From positions 1,480,001-1,544,000 of the forward strand of contig NC_015958.1 in NCBI RefSeq assembly GCF_000147695.2: a DNA stretch of 64,000 nucleotides, in the 5' to 3' direction. Each line of letters opens with the position of its first letter. Positions within the stretch are counted from its first letter, which is position 1. The position numbers and the translations under genes are program-made. This DNA is from Thermoanaerobacter wiegelii Rt8.B1. Lineage in GTDB: Bacteria > Bacillota > Thermoanaerobacteria > Thermoanaerobacterales > Thermoanaerobacteraceae. A model generated the notes under the pieces. It searched no databases, was not told where the DNA came from, and worked only from the letters and a program-made list of their open reading frames with translations. Shown piece by piece: positions 47,962-58,122 of this stretch.

Positions 47962-49152
47962 TTAAATTTGTTTAAGAGCTTGATCCAAATCCTCTATTAT
48001 ATCATTGTAATCCTCAAGCCCTACTGATATTCTCACCATACTTTCTGTGAAGCCGAATTCCTCAAGCTTTTCTTTTGGATACCCTCTGTGAGTCATAAAG
48101 GAAGGTACTTCCACTAATGTTTCTGTATCTCCTAAGCTTACCGCTAACTGACACAATCTTAAATTACTTATAAACTTCTCTAAATTTTTGGTTCCTCCCT
48201 CTATTTCAAAACTTATGATAGCTCCGAATCCTCTCATTTGCTTTTTCGCTATTTCATGGCCTTTAAAACTTTCAAGACCAGGATACATAACATTTTTTAT
48301 TTTAGGATGCGAATTTAAAAAATTCGCTACCTCTATTGCATTTTTTTCATGTTGCCTCATTCTTAAGCCTAAAGTCTTTATGCCTCTCAACATCAACCAA
48401 GCATTGAAAGGGCTCATTACCCCACCAAATTCACACATATAATCAAATTTTAAATAATGTATATACTTTTCATCTTGTGAAACTGCAACTCCTCCAAGTG
48501 CGTCACCGTGGCCTCCTATATATTTAGTAGCACTATGAACAACTACATCGGCTCCCAATAGAAGAGGATTTTGAAAATAGGGGGTAGCAAAAGTATTATC
48601 AACAACAATTTTAATATCTTTTTTATGACATACCCTTGCAACCTCTTCAATATCTATAATAGATAAATTTGGATTAGAAGGAGTCTCAAAATACACAACT
48701 TTTGTGGAGTCATCTATACTTTTTTCTAATTCGCTTATATCTGTAAGGTCCACTATTTTATAATTTACTCCATATTTAGGCAGTATATTTGTCACTACGT
48801 TATAACTTGAACCATAAAGAGTCTTATGAACTATTACAGTATCTTTGAGTTTTAAAAGAGAAAATAAAACTGAACTAATAGCAGCCATCCCGGAAGAAAA
48901 AGCTACTGCCCCTTTGCCATATTCCAACTCCGCTAATCTGTTTTCAAATAATCTTAAGGTCGGATTATTACCTCTTGTATAAACATAGTCTTGAGATTGA
49001 AAAGTCATCACCTTTTCAACATGTTCGAGGTCATCAAAAACAAAAGTAGTCGTCTGAAAAATTGGAGGATTCAAAGCATTTTCAGGATTTCTATTAAACC
49101 CAGTCCCGTGAATTGCCTTTGTGTCAAATCGATAATTTTTATCCGCTTCCAT
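47962..49152 (-). CDS. Methionine gamma-lyase-like PLP enzyme
   Basis: This Cys/Met metabolism enzyme has its PLP Lys in VVVHSATKYIGGHGDALGG. The N-terminus DTKAIHGTGFNRNPENALNPPIFQTTTF and YTRGNNPTLRLFENRLAELE resemble methionine gamma-lyases. The Cys expected at the MGL active site is not obvious (TLYGSSYN), so O-acetylhomoserine- or cystathionine-directed activity is possible. Its place after mtnP and mtnA suggests methionine/methylthio recycling. AGGAGG precedes the ATG. Length 396 residues. Confidence 0.8.
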   Translation of the reverse strand: MEADKNYRFDTKAIHGTGFNRNPENALNPPIFQTTTFVFDDLEHVEKVMTFQSQDYVYTRGNNPTLRLFENRLAELEYGKGAVAFSSGMAAISSVLFSLLKLKDTVIVHKTLYGSSYNVVTNILPKYGVNYKIVDLTDISELEKSIDDSTKVVYFETPSNPNLSIIDIEEVARVCHKKDIKIVVDNTFATPYFQNPLLLGADVVVHSATKYIGGHGDALGGVAVSQDEKYIHYLKFDYMCEFGGVMSPFNAWLMLRGIKTLGLRMRQHEKNAIEVANFLNSHPKIKNVMYPGLESFKGHEIAKKQMRGFGAIISFEIEGGTKNLEKFISNLRLCQLAVSLGDTETLVEVPSFMTHRGYPKEKLEEFGFTESMVRISVGLEDYNDIIEDLDQALKQI

Positions 49153-49163
49153 AATCGCTCCTC

Positions 49164-49934
49164 CTATAATTCAATCACTGCCCTATTACAACTACAATGA
49201 TTTTGATCTAACTTTTCTTCTAAGAAAACCTTTATAAATGTTTTTATCACTTTTTCTTTGCTCAATTCTAAGATATTTTTTATTTCATGTAATGTTATAT
49301 TGCCCTTCATTCCTGTAGCCCAATTTGAAACTATCCCCACCGCAGCATAGCACATTCCTAATTCTTTCGCTAAAACTACTTCTGGAACATTAGTCATCCC
49401 CACTACATCGGCACCTAAATTTTTATACATTCTTATCTCTTGTGCAGTTTCAAATCGTGGACCTTCAGTGCACACATAAACTGCATCTCCCTTTATCAAT
49501 AAGTCTTCTTTTTTAGCAGCATTATAAAATTTTGCCCTTAAATTACTACAATAAGGGTCACTCATATCTACATGTCTTACCACTCCATCTTCCCCTTCAA
49601 AAAAGGTCAATGGTCTCGATTTAGTAAAATCTAAAAAATCTTTAAGTACTACAACATCCCCTGGCTCATAATTTTCATTAAAAGAACCAACTGCAGCTGT
49701 TGCATACACATATTTTACTCCCATTTGTTTCAATGCCATAATATTTGCCCTATAATTTACGAGATGAGGTGGAACTGCATGACCTTTCCCATGTCGGGGC
49801 AAAAAACCAATTTCCTCCCCCGCAATAGTCACAATATCAATTTCCACTTCTCCATATTTTGTCTCTACCATTTTTTTTGACACCTTTTGTCCTATTTCGT
49901 AAAATCCAGTACCACCAATGATCGCCTTTTCCAT
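49164..49934 (-). CDS. mtnP: S-methyl-5'-thioadenosine (or thioinosine) phosphorylase
   Basis: It splits MTA with phosphate to adenine and methylthioribose 1-phosphate. Motifs are AIIGGTGFYEIGQK, FLPRHGKGHAVPPHLVNYRA, YVCTEGPRFETAQEIRMY and GMTNVPEVVLAKELGMCYA. The ATG at 49934 follows GAGGAGG; an upstream Met at 50003 would add 23 unrelated residues and overlap mtnA. Since an MTA/SAH deaminase is nearby, methylthioinosine may also be a substrate. Confidence 0.9.
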   Translation of the reverse strand: MEKAIIGGTGFYEIGQKVSKKMVETKYGEVEIDIVTIAGEEIGFLPRHGKGHAVPPHLVNYRANIMALKQMGVKYVYATAAVGSFNENYEPGDVVVLKDFLDFTKSRPLTFFEGEDGVVRHVDMSDPYCSNLRAKFYNAAKKEDLLIKGDAVYVCTEGPRFETAQEIRMYKNLGADVVGMTNVPEVVLAKELGMCYAAVGIVSNWATGMKGNITLHEIKNILELSKEKVIKTFIKVFLEEKLDQNHCSCNRAVIEL

Positions 49935-49999
49935 TAAAAATGTACCTCCTCTGTCTTTTGTATTTATATGCAAATAATCAAAATTAATCCGGGTATCCT

Positions 50000-51046
50000 T
50001 CACTTTAGCTTTAATATGTTTTCCCTGAAAGGAGGTCTAATTATTCCTTTTTCTGTAATTATTCCCGTTATATTTTCATGAGGAGTCACATCAAAAGCTG
50101 GATTGTACACTTCTATTCCTTCAGGTGCAATTCTTACGCCATTTATATGAGTTACCTCTTCAGGACTCCTTTCCTCTATAACTATCTCTTTTCCTGTCTC
50201 AATGTTAAAATCAATTGTGCTGGTAGGAGCTACCACATAAAAAGGAACATGGTACATTTTTGCCACAGCAGAGAGCATAAAAGTTCCAATTTTATTGGCA
50301 GTATCCCCATTTAAAGCAATTCTATCGGCTCCTACTAATATCACATCTATTTTCCCATCTCTTATCAAAGTAGCAGCAACACTATCAGCAATTAACTTTG
50401 CAGGAATTCCTTCTTGTACTAATTCCCATGCTGTCAATTTTGCGCCTTGAAGCCTAGGCCTTGTCTCATCAGCATATACAAAAATATTTTTCCCACTGTA
50501 ATGGGCTTCTCTAATAACTCCTAAAGCAGTTCCATACCCTACGGTTGCAAGGGCTCCCGTATTGCAATGGGTCAAAATAACTGCATTTTCTTTAATTATC
50601 TCATTCCCAAATTTAGCCATCTTTTTGTTGGTTTCTATATCTTCGTAGTAAATATTATCTGCCTCTTTTTTTAATAGCTCATATAGGTCTTGTAGTCCTA
50701 GCTCTTTATTATTCTCAATAACTTTTTTCATTCTATTTATTGCCCACATAAGGTTTACAGCAGTAGGTCTTGATTTTGAGAGAATTTCTAAAGCTTCCTC
50801 CATTTTTTTAAAGAAACTTTCTTTTTCCTCATTAATAAATTCTTTTGCAGCCAATACCACCCCATAAGCTGCTGCAGCTCCAATTGCCGGTGCCCCCCTT
50901 ACCACCATGTCTTTTATAGCAAAATTTACGTCTTTATAAGTTCTGCACTCAAAAATCTCATAACTATTGGGCAATTTTCTTTGGTCAATTAAATATAAAA
51001 CTCCATCTTTAAACTCTATAGTTTTAATCTCTCCCACTTTTTTCAC
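50000..51046 (-). CDS. mtnA: S-methyl-5-thioribose-1-phosphate isomerase
   Basis: MtnA opens methylthioribose 1-phosphate to the ribulose form. Motifs are VVRGAPAIGAAAAYG, the catalytic Cys in ILTHCNTGALATVGYG, TRPRLQGAKLTAWEL and the catalytic Asp in VDVILVGADRIALNGDTANKIG-type sequence. C-terminal ERSPEEVTHINGVRIAPEG agrees. Length 348 residues. It lies between the aldolase gene and mtnP. Confidence 0.93.
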   Translation of the reverse strand: MKKVGEIKTIEFKDGVLYLIDQRKLPNSYEIFECRTYKDVNFAIKDMVVRGAPAIGAAAAYGVVLAAKEFINEEKESFFKKMEEALEILSKSRPTAVNLMWAINRMKKVIENNKELGLQDLYELLKKEADNIYYEDIETNKKMAKFGNEIIKENAVILTHCNTGALATVGYGTALGVIREAHYSGKNIFVYADETRPRLQGAKLTAWELVQEGIPAKLIADSVAATLIRDGKIDVILVGADRIALNGDTANKIGTFMLSAVAKMYHVPFYVVAPTSTIDFNIETGKEIVIEERSPEEVTHINGVRIAPEGIEVYNPAFDVTPHENITGIITEKGIIRPPFRENILKLK

Positions 51047-51053
51047 CTCTTTA

Positions 51054-51701
51054 TTATTTTTTTACCTGCCCATAAGTTTTAAACTTTTCTAACATTAACC
51101 TCATTTCATCTTCTGGAAGAATAACTGGTTCTCCTATAGATTTTGACCTGTAATATAATTCTGCCACGTACTCAATTTGAATACTTATATTAAAAGCATT
51201 AGGCAAATCTTCAGCTCCTACCAAAAGTCCGTGATTGGCTAATAGCACAGCTTTTCTATCCTTCATAGCCTCAAAAGCGTTTTCTGCCAATTCTTTTGTA
51301 CCAAAAGTTGCATATTTAGCACATCTGACATTTGGTCCTGCTAAAGCCACAAGGTAATGAACTGGTGGAAGGTCCCAATGTAGACAGGAAAGAGTTGTAG
51401 AATATACTGGATGAGTGTGTATAATAGCGTTTATGTCTTGTCTGTTAGCGTAAAAAATTCTGTGCATCTCATACTCTGAAGAAGGAGTCCTATTACCTTC
51501 TATTACATTGCCATTTAAGTCCATTACTACTACATCCTCAGGCTTAATTTCAAAATAATCAATTCCTGAAGGAGTTATAGCCATCAATCCTTTTTCCTTA
51601 TTGTAAATGCTTAAATTCCCTCCTGTACCTCTTGTAAGATTAGAATTTATAAGTTTTTTGCCATATTCTACTATTTGTTCTCTTTCTGATTTTAATAGCA
51701 C
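51054..51701 (-). CDS. Class II aldolase (fuculose-phosphate aldolase type)
   Basis: Zn ligands are visible in INAIIHTHPVYSTTL and in AVLLANHGLLVGA, with the acid/base region RGTGGNLSIYN and TPSSEYEMHRIFY. In this cluster it most likely cleaves methylthioribulose 1-phosphate (or 5-deoxyribulose 1-phosphate) to DHAP plus an aldehyde, in place of the MtnB-W-X-D route. I start at the GTG at 51701: GGGGTG lies seven bases before, it gives 215 residues as in FucA, and the promoter at 51760-51788 excludes longer starts. Confidence 0.87.
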   Translation of the reverse strand: MLLKSEREQIVEYGKKLINSNLTRGTGGNLSIYNKEKGLMAITPSGIDYFEIKPEDVVVMDLNGNVIEGNRTPSSEYEMHRIFYANRQDINAIIHTHPVYSTTLSCLHWDLPPVHYLVALAGPNVRCAKYATFGTKELAENAFEAMKDRKAVLLANHGLLVGAEDLPNAFNISIQIEYVAELYYRSKSIGEPVILPEDEMRLMLEKFKTYGQVKK

Positions 51702-51759
51702 TTTTATCACCCCATTTTTAATATGTGCTCTAAATAATTTTACAATTTCTACCAAAGCC

Positions 51760-51788
51760 ATCATATAAAAATGCAAATAAAGTGTCAA
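51760..51788 (-). promoter_or_regulatory. Promoter of the aldolase-mtnA-mtnP operon
   Basis: TTGACA (51783-51788) and TATGAT (51760-51765) on the minus strand are 17 bases apart, giving a 5' leader of about 50 bases. No SAM riboswitch is seen. Confidence 0.78.
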
Positions 51789-51808
51789 CTTACAAAAATT
51801 TGGGTATC

Positions 51809-51833
51809 CTGCCTTAGCAGAATACCTTTTCCA
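51809..51833 (-). terminator. Terminator after the MTA/SAH deaminase gene
   Basis: On the minus strand GGTATTCTGC and GCAGGATACC pair around TAAG with one mismatch, followed by CAAATTTTT. It separates mtaD from the aldolase operon. Confidence 0.75.
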
Positions 51834-51835
51834 TG

Positions 51836-53134
51836 TTATTCTTTCCCTATTAATTCCTTCGCCCTTTTCTCTACGTTATACATTACTTTTTCCACATCTA
51901 CAGTTTTTATTTCTCTATTTTCCATTATTATTTTGCCATTTATTATCACTGTATCCACATCTGATGCTTGAGCAGTATAAGCTAAAGCAGAAATTAAATT
52001 GTGATGTGGATAAAAATGCGGCTTGTCAATATCAATAATCACTATATCCGCTTTTTTCCCTACTTCGATGGAACCTATCTCTTTATCCCACAATAAAGCT
52101 TTAGCGCCATTGATTGTCGCCATTTTTAGAGCTTCCAATGCCGGTACAGCAAGAGCATCGTAATTTAACGCCTTATTAATAGTGGCAGCAAAATGAATCT
52201 CTTCAAACATGTTTAAGTTATTGTTACTGGCTGGGCCATCTGTTCCCAAAGCTACGTTTATTCCTTTTTTTAGCATTTGATCCACAGGAGCAAAACCACT
52301 GGCTAATTTGGCATTACTGGTAGGATTGTAAACTGGTGATACCTTCATTTCCTTTAATATTTCAATGTCTTCATCGCTTACATGAACACAATGAGCTGCT
52401 ATAGTTGGAACATCAAATACTCCTATGTCCTTTAAATGTTTCACAGGAGATTTTCCATGCTTTTGGAAACTTTCTTCTACTTCTTTTTTTGTTTCTGATA
52501 CATGAATATGAATTCCTGTATTTAACTCTTTAGCTAACTCTACTACTTCCTTTAAATAAGAGGGGCTACAGGTATAAGGTGCATGAGGACCCACCATTAC
52601 TTTGATTCTTCCATCCGCTTTATTATGCCAGGTATTATAAAGTTTTCGCGTATCTCTTAATTTTTCCTTATTTATTTCAGCGTCACTTTCTTCTATAATA
52701 CCCCTTGTCAACACTCCTCTTATCCCTACTTCTTCTGTTGCTTTAGCTACTTTATCCATAAAAAAATACATATCGCAAAAAGTAGTAGTACCAGAATAAA
52801 TCATCTCTATCATACTCAATAAAGAACCCCAGTAAACGTCTTCTGCTGAAAGTTTAGATTCAACGGGCCAGATATGTTTACTCAACCAATCAAATAACGG
52901 CACATCATCTGCATAATTCCTAAGTAAAGACATTCCCAAATGAGTATGAGCATTTATAAGACCCGGCATTGCAATTTTTTTTGTCCCATCTATGACTCTG
53001 TCAACTTTTATATCCGGATTAATTTCTCCTATGTAAGTTATCGTGTCGCCTTCAATATAGATATTGGTGTTTTCCATAAGTGGCTGTTCTTCTTTCATAG
53101 ATAGCAAAGCTACATTTTTTATAAGCAGATTCAT
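51836..53134 (-). CDS. mtaD: 5-methylthioadenosine/S-adenosylhomocysteine deaminase
   Basis: This amidohydrolase deaminates MTA and SAH. The Zn HxH is in [20 protein letters not shown], with further ligands in [38 protein letters not shown] and the Asp in [19 protein letters not shown]. Length 432 residues, ATG behind TTAGGAGGG. Having both a deaminase and a phosphorylase suggests MTA is degraded at least partly as methylthioinosine. Confidence 0.92.
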   Translation of the reverse strand: MNLLIKNVALLSMKEEQPLMENTNIYIEGDTITYIGEINPDIKVDRVIDGTKKIAMPGLINAHTHLGMSLLRNYADDVPLFDWLSKHIWPVESKLSAEDVYWGSLLSMIEMIYSGTTTFCDMYFFMDKVAKATEEVGIRGVLTRGIIEESDAEINKEKLRDTRKLYNTWHNKADGRIKVMVGPHAPYTCSPSYLKEVVELAKELNTGIHIHVSETKKEVEESFQKHGKSPVKHLKDIGVFDVPTIAAHCVHVSDEDIEILKEMKVSPVYNPTSNAKLASGFAPVDQMLKKGINVALGTDGPASNNNLNMFEEIHFAATINKALNYDALAVPALEALKMATINGAKALLWDKEIGSIEVGKKADIVIIDIDKPHFYPHHNLISALAYTAQASDVDTVIINGKIIMENREIKTVDVEKVMYNVEKRAKELIGKE

Positions 53135-53155
53135 AATATCCCTCCTAAAAATAAT

Positions 53156-53187
53156 GTTTAAAAAGGGGAAAAATCCCCTTTTTAAAC
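53156..53187 (-). terminator. ileS terminator
   Basis: A 13-bp perfect inverted repeat (GTTTAAAAAGGGG and complement) with a six-base loop overlaps the ileS stop codon and carries its own T run. Confidence 0.88.
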
Positions 53188-55980
53188 TTGTGTTTGCTGC
53201 TCAATGTGAGAAGCACATCTTGCGCAAATAGTTGGATGCTCTTTTATAGTCCCTACTGTTTCACTGTACATCCAGCAGCGTTCGCATTTTTCACCCGGTG
53301 CATGGGTTACCACAATCTTCAAATTATAATCTTCACTTTCATAAGCATTTTGAGGAACAGGTTCTTCTGGTTGGTGAAGTACCACTTTTGAAACTATGAA
53401 CACATATTCGAGGTCATTAAAGCCTTTAAAGAAATCATAAAGCTCTTGAGATGGATATATATCCACTTGTGCCTCTAAAGAGTGACCTATCTTTTTGTCA
53501 GTTCTCGCTATTTCAAGAGCTTTAGAAATATCTTTTCTTGTGTCAAAAAGTTTTTCCCATTTTTCTATTATATAAGGGTTATTGTATTTTTCTTGGACTT
53601 GAGGCCAATCAGCTAACTGAACACTTTCAAAATTATTTTGACTGTCGTGCTTCATATATGACCATATTTCTTCTGAAGTAAATGTAAGCACTGGTGCTAT
53701 CAACCTTACAAGAGTGTCTAAAATAATGTAAAGTGTCGTTTGAGCCGCTCTTCTCTCTTTAGAAGTAGCAGGATAAGTGTACAATCTGTCTTTTAAAATG
53801 TCCAGGTAAAGGCTACTCATATCTACTACACAGAAGGTATGAACCAGATGGAGAAAATCGTAATACTCATATTTATCAAAAGCCTCTGTAAGCTCTTCAA
53901 CTACTCTGTTAAGCCTATATAAAGCCCATTTATCTATCTCTAAAAGCTCTTCGTAAGGGAGCATATCCTTATCAGGGTCAAAGTCATAAAGATTGCTTAA
54001 CAAGAATTTACTAGTGTTACGTATTTTTCTGTACGCTTCTGTCATCTGTTTTAAAATCTCTTGTGAAATTCTCATATCTGAAGTAAAATCAGCAGAAACA
54101 GTCCAAAGCCTCAAAATATCTGCTCCATATTCTTTAATTACATCAGCTGGGTCAATACCATTCCCTAAAGATTTTGACATTTTCCTTCCTTCACCGTCTA
54201 CAACAAATCCGTGGGTCAATACGTTTCTATAAGGTGCTTTTCCACGTGTTGCCACAGATGTCAAAAGGGAAGACTGGAACCATCCTCTGTGTTGGTCTGA
54301 ACCTTCTAAATAAAGCTCTGCAGGCCACTTTAGGTCAGGATGAGTTTGCAACACAGCTGCATGGCTGGAGCCTGAATCAAACCACACATCCATAATATCT
54401 GTCTCTTTCCTAAACTTTGTAGAACCGCATTCGCAAGTAATCCCTTTTGGCAATATCTCTTCAGCTGACATTTCAAACCATGCATCTGAACCCTTTTGCC
54501 TGAAGATCTCTTTAACTGCATTTATTGTATCATCATTTATAAGCGGTTTCCCACACTTTTCACAGTAGAATATAGGAATTGGCACACCCCATACCCTTTG
54601 CCTTGAAATACACCAGTCTCGTCTATCTCTTACCATGTTAGTTATGCGCTCTTCGCCCCATGAAGGATACCAATTAACTTCTTTAATAGCTTTTAGTGCC
54701 TCTTCTCTAAATCCTTCCACAGAAGCAAACCACTGTTCTGTCGCCCTAAATATTATTGGACTTTTACATCTCCAACAGTGAGGATATGAGTGGGTAATAC
54801 GTGTTTCTGCCACTAATGCATTAGCTTTTTTCAAGTCTTCCTTAATGACCTTGTTAGCCTCTTCATAATACAGACCAGCATATCCTGGCGCTTTATCTGT
54901 AAAATATCCCTTATCATCTATTGGATTTAAAACCTCAAGACCGTACTCTTGCCCAACTAAAAAGTCTTCTTCACCATGGCCGGGAGCAGTATGAACACAT
55001 CCAGTACCAGCTTCTAAAGTTACATGCTCACCCAAGATTATTAAAGAATCTCTGTCATATAAAGGATGGGTAGCCTTCATGCCCTCCAAATCTTTCCCTT
55101 TAAATACAGCAACTATTTCATAATCTGAAAGGTTAGCTTCTTTCTTTACAGTATCTAACATATCTTTTGCCATTATATATACTTCGTCTCCAAACTTTGC
55201 AAGCGCATAATCAAACTCTGGATTTAAAGCAATTGCAAGGTTAGCCGGAATAGTCCATGTAGTAGTTGTCCATATTACAAAATACACATTATTAAGATTC
55301 TCAACAATTCCCTTGAATTTCCCCAAATCATCTTTAACTCTAAATTTTACATAAATAGAATCAGAGGTTTCATCAAAGTATTCAATTTCTGCTTCTGCCA
55401 AAGCAGTCTCACAGCTGGGGCACCAATATACAGGCTTTAGACCTTTATAGATATAGCCTTTCTTAGCCATTTCACCAAATACTTCTATCTGTTTAGCTTC
55501 ATACTCCGGATTCAAGGTAAGATAAGGATTATCCCAATCTCCCCTTACTCCCAATCTTTTGAATTGAGCTTTTTGCTTTTCAATCTGAGAAAAAGCAAAA
55601 TCCCTACACACTTTTCTAAATTCTGTAGGACTTACTTCATGCCTTTTTATACCTAAAGTTTTTATAGCTTGCTGTTCAATAGGAAGACCGTGTGTATCCC
55701 ATCCTGGCACATAAGGAGCATCATAACCCCTCATTGTTTTGTATTTCACTATAATGTCTTTTAATACCTTATTCATAGCAGTTCCAATGTGTATATCTCC
55801 ATTAGCATAAGGCGGCCCATCGTGTAAAATATATTTTTCCTTGCCTTTATTTTTTTCCAATGTTTTATGATAAATATCCATTTCTTCCCATCTTTTTAAT
55901 ATCTCTGGCTCTCTTGTTGGCAAATTAGCCTTCATAGGAAAATCTGTCCTCGGCAAATTAAGTGTCTTGTTGTAATCCAC
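53182..55980 (-). CDS. ileS: Isoleucyl-tRNA synthetase
   Basis: This class I synthetase charges tRNA-Ile. The HIGH motif is in [18 protein letters not shown] and KMSKS in [19 protein letters not shown]. The CP1 editing domain has [22 protein letters not shown]-terminal zinc finger ([18 protein letters not shown]) places it in the bacterial type. Length 932 residues. Expression is under the T-box at 56027-56262. Confidence 0.97.
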   Translation of the reverse strand: MDYNKTLNLPRTDFPMKANLPTREPEILKRWEEMDIYHKTLEKNKGKEKYILHDGPPYANGDIHIGTAMNKVLKDIIVKYKTMRGYDAPYVPGWDTHGLPIEQQAIKTLGIKRHEVSPTEFRKVCRDFAFSQIEKQKAQFKRLGVRGDWDNPYLTLNPEYEAKQIEVFGEMAKKGYIYKGLKPVYWCPSCETALAEAEIEYFDETSDSIYVKFRVKDDLGKFKGIVENLNNVYFVIWTTTTWTIPANLAIALNPEFDYALAKFGDEVYIMAKDMLDTVKKEANLSDYEIVAVFKGKDLEGMKATHPLYDRDSLIILGEHVTLEAGTGCVHTAPGHGEEDFLVGQEYGLEVLNPIDDKGYFTDKAPGYAGLYYEEANKVIKEDLKKANALVAETRITHSYPHCWRCKSPIIFRATEQWFASVEGFREEALKAIKEVNWYPSWGEERITNMVRDRRDWCISRQRVWGVPIPIFYCEKCGKPLINDDTINAVKEIFRQKGSDAWFEMSAEEILPKGITCECGSTKFRKETDIMDVWFDSGSSHAAVLQTHPDLKWPAELYLEGSDQHRGWFQSSLLTSVATRGKAPYRNVLTHGFVVDGEGRKMSKSLGNGIDPADVIKEYGADILRLWTVSADFTSDMRISQEILKQMTEAYRKIRNTSKFLLSNLYDFDPDKDMLPYEELLEIDKWALYRLNRVVEELTEAFDKYEYYDFLHLVHTFCVVDMSSLYLDILKDRLYTYPATSKERRAAQTTLYIILDTLVRLIAPVLTFTSEEIWSYMKHDSQNNFESVQLADWPQVQEKYNNPYIIEKWEKLFDTRKDISKALEIARTDKKIGHSLEAQVDIYPSQELYDFFKGFNDLEYVFIVSKVVLHQPEEPVPQNAYESEDYNLKIVVTHAPGEKCERCWMYSETVGTIKEHPTICARCASHIEQQTQV

Positions 55981-56026
55981 TGAACATTACCTCCTCTTCA
56001 AATATTATCTTTCAAACTAAAAATAA

Positions 56027-56262
56027 AACTTCTCGTCAGGGACGAGAAGTTCGCGGTACCACCCTACTTATTAAGACAAAGAAAAACTTTGCCTTAATCT
56101 CTCATTTAAGATAACGGGAAACCCGGCACAGCTTACTCCTATTTCAGCCTGCAGCTCCGAGGTGATTTTCAGTAGAAACGAACTTATTGGCTCGCACCTA
56201 CCGCCAACTCTCTGGAAGTCACTTCTACTTACTCGTCCTCATCATAGCTTTTAACAATATTT
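56027..56262 (-). promoter_or_regulatory. Isoleucine T-box leader of ileS
   Basis: The T-box AGGGTGGTACCGCG (56052-56065) and an 11-bp terminator hairpin (56027-56051) are clear. The specifier AUC (56164-56166) lies in CTGAAAATCACCTC. The variable base of TGGTACC is U, fitting the A discriminator of tRNA-Ile. Confidence 0.94.
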
Positions 56263-56270
56263 TTTACACA

Positions 56271-56299
56271 ATTATATAATACCACAAGTTTTTCGTCAA
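56271..56299 (-). promoter_or_regulatory. ileS promoter
   Basis: TTGACG (56294-56299) and TATAAT (56271-56276) on the minus strand are 17 bases apart, just before the T-box leader. Confidence 0.82.
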
Positions 56300-56312
56300 T
56301 AGTATGCATATC

Positions 56313-56558
56313 TCATGCAGTCAGAGCAGATTTCACTTTTACACCAGGAAGACTTCCAAGTTTACCAGTAAGAGCCCCTATTTCATCCGTTGTACCATCA
56401 ACTATTAAAGCGATAACCGATACTCCTCTATCTTTATAGGGTATACCCATTCTTCCTACAATAATGTGGCCGTACTCACTCAATATGTGATTTACCCTAT
56501 CCGCCACATTTTCTCTATTTTGAATTAATATTCCAACAACCCCTAATCTATTCTGCAT
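56313..56558 (-). CDS. TM1266-like iron-only hydrogenase system regulator
   Basis: This 81-residue ACT-like protein reads RLGVVGILIQNRENVADRVN, then ILSEYGHIIVGRMGIPYKDR and VDGTTDEIGALTGKLGSLPG. It matches the small putative regulators linked to [FeFe]-hydrogenase genes and resembles NikR/ACT C-terminal domains. No hydrogenase gene is in view. It overlaps the divIVA 3' end by some 10 bases. Met codons at 56576 and 56570 are alternative starts. Confidence 0.78.
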   Translation of the reverse strand: MQNRLGVVGILIQNRENVADRVNHILSEYGHIIVGRMGIPYKDRGVSVIALIVDGTTDEIGALTGKLGSLPGVKVKSALTA

Positions 56559-57033
56559 CCTTCTCCTCATCCTCATCTGGAATCAATTCTTTCTCATCTA
56601 TTGAAAGTATTGATTCCAACTGGGCTTCTAAAAGAGATTTAAATTTCGCTTTAAAAACATTTAATTGCTTGCGATATCTTTCTAACTCCATTCTTATTCT
56701 TACAACTTCTTGATTTGCCTTCTCTAATATTTTTTCTGCATTTTGTTGTGCATTTTGTATGATAAGTTGTGCTTCTTTTTCTGCATTTCTTTTCAATTCC
56801 TCTGCAGTATTTTGAGCAACAATCAAAGTATTGTTTAAAGTGTTCTCCATATTTATGTAGCTTTGAAGTTTTTCATTCATTATATTAATTCTATCTTTTA
56901 ACTCCGCATTTTCTTTGTATAACATCTCATAGTCTTCCATAATTTTATCCAAAAACTCGTCCACTTCCTCTTCATTATAACCCCTAAAAGACCGCCTAAA
57001 TTCTTTATTATGTATATCCATAGGCGTCAGCAT
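56548..57033 (-). CDS. divIVA: DivIVA-domain cell division/polarity protein
   Basis: The N-terminal membrane-binding domain reads LTPMDIHNKEFRRSFRGYNE and EVDEFLDKIMEDYEML. A long coiled coil with ENAELKDRINIMNEKLQ and AEKILEKANQEVVRIRMELE follows. Length 161 residues. Its position at the end of the ylm block is the standard one in Firmicutes. It marks curved membrane at septa and poles. Confidence 0.92.
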   Translation of the reverse strand: MLTPMDIHNKEFRRSFRGYNEEEVDEFLDKIMEDYEMLYKENAELKDRINIMNEKLQSYINMENTLNNTLIVAQNTAEELKRNAEKEAQLIIQNAQQNAEKILEKANQEVVRIRMELERYRKQLNVFKAKFKSLLEAQLESILSIDEKELIPDEDEEKDAE

Positions 57034-57060
57034 AATATTACCTCCTTTTCTTTTGTAACA

Positions 57061-57807
57061 TTATATAAACCTTAGAATATGTACAGAAACGCGACCTTTT
57101 TTTGTATTACCTCTCACTTCTTCTAATCTAATTCTTCCAAAACCACGTAAAGAAATTACATCTCCCTCTTTTACTTCTGAAGAAGGGTCCTCTGTATACT
57201 CCCAATTTATTTGAAGAAGACCGGAATTTATAAGTTCTGAAGCCTTCGTCCTTGATATACCAAAACCTGCAGCTGCCACACTGTCAACCCGTAGTGAGGC
57301 TACGGTAGAAAAAATGTCCTTATATTTTATTTCAGGTTCCAACACATCTTTCAAGTCAATTGAATTAACTCTTACCTTCTCTTTCCCGACTTTAAAAAGG
57401 TTCATAAGTACATAACTTTCCACATCTTTATGTAACAATATGTCACATTTATCCTCTTTTACAATTATATCGCCTATTTTTTGTCTTTTTATCCCTAACC
57501 CTAAAAGTGAACCCAATACATCTCTATGAGATAGCTTAGAAAAATTGCCTTCAATTCTTACAGCACAAATAGGGGTATCCTCCGGCTGTAAAAAATCGGG
57601 GTAAATAATTGCTATCTTTCTTTCTGCTAAAGGGTATCCTCCATCGAGATTATAGTTTATATCTTGCTGTCGATACTTTAATATAGTTTTTTCAAAAATT
57701 TTTTGTTCAGAGAGGCTTAAAAAGTCTGTATATTTTACTCTTTTAGATTTTAAAACGCCTTTAATTATGTCTTCAAATCGGGATACAGCAAATTCCTTGT
57801 CCATCAT
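57061..57807 (-). CDS. ylmH: YlmH-type RNA-binding S4 domain protein
   Basis: An N-terminal domain (FEDIIKGVLKSKRVKYTDFL, YPLAERKIAIIYPDF) is followed by a C-terminal S4 domain (SLRVDSVAAAGFGISRTKAS, ELINSGLLQINW, VKEGDVISLRGFGRIRLEEV). YlmH binds ribosomes and takes part in rescue of stalled 50S-peptidyl-tRNA complexes. Length 248 residues. It overlaps yggT by four bases. Confidence 0.92.
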   Translation of the reverse strand: MMDKEFAVSRFEDIIKGVLKSKRVKYTDFLSLSEQKIFEKTILKYRQQDINYNLDGGYPLAERKIAIIYPDFLQPEDTPICAVRIEGNFSKLSHRDVLGSLLGLGIKRQKIGDIIVKEDKCDILLHKDVESYVLMNLFKVGKEKVRVNSIDLKDVLEPEIKYKDIFSTVASLRVDSVAAAGFGISRTKASELINSGLLQINWEYTEDPSSEVKEGDVISLRGFGRIRLEEVRGNTKKGRVSVHILRFI

Positions 57808-58112
57808 ATATACCTCATCAGTAATAATACTAATTTAAAAACTAAAGGACGAACTAAATACTGAATCACCAAAATCGCCAAAACCGGCGAAAAATCTATC
57901 ATTAAATTTCTTCCAATAGAAGACCTAAATTGTAATGCCCTAAAAGGCTCAAGTATTGGTTCTGTCGTTACGATCACAAAGCGAGAAAGTGGATTTGACA
58001 TATTCTCCATTCGTAGCAAAGATAAAATAACCCTTATCAATATAAGCCAATTTATAACTTCAAAAAAATAATCTAATGCTGTTAAAATTGCAAAATTTAC
58101 AGGCAAAATCAT
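57804..58112 (-). CDS. YggT family membrane protein
   Basis: The 102-residue protein has two membrane segments (ALDYFFEVINWLILIRVILS and DFSPVLAILVIQYLVRPLVF) and the family motif NPLSRFVIVTTEPILEPFR. Its job in division/envelope assembly is not settled. It lies between sepF and ylmH, as in most Firmicutes. Confidence 0.9.
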   Translation of the reverse strand: MILPVNFAILTALDYFFEVINWLILIRVILSLLRMENMSNPLSRFVIVTTEPILEPFRALQFRSSIGRNLMIDFSPVLAILVIQYLVRPLVFKLVLLLMRYI

Positions 58113-58122
58113 TTCCTCCTTA

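Noticed and set aside
51702-51788. A 29-codon N-terminal extension of the class II aldolase
   Set aside because: It would begin inside a good promoter and lacks a ribosome-binding site; the GTG at 51701 has one and gives family length.
49152-53135. A SAM riboswitch ahead of the methionine salvage genes
   Set aside because: The leader of the aldolase operon is only about 50 bases and the other gaps are too short; no S-box motif was seen.
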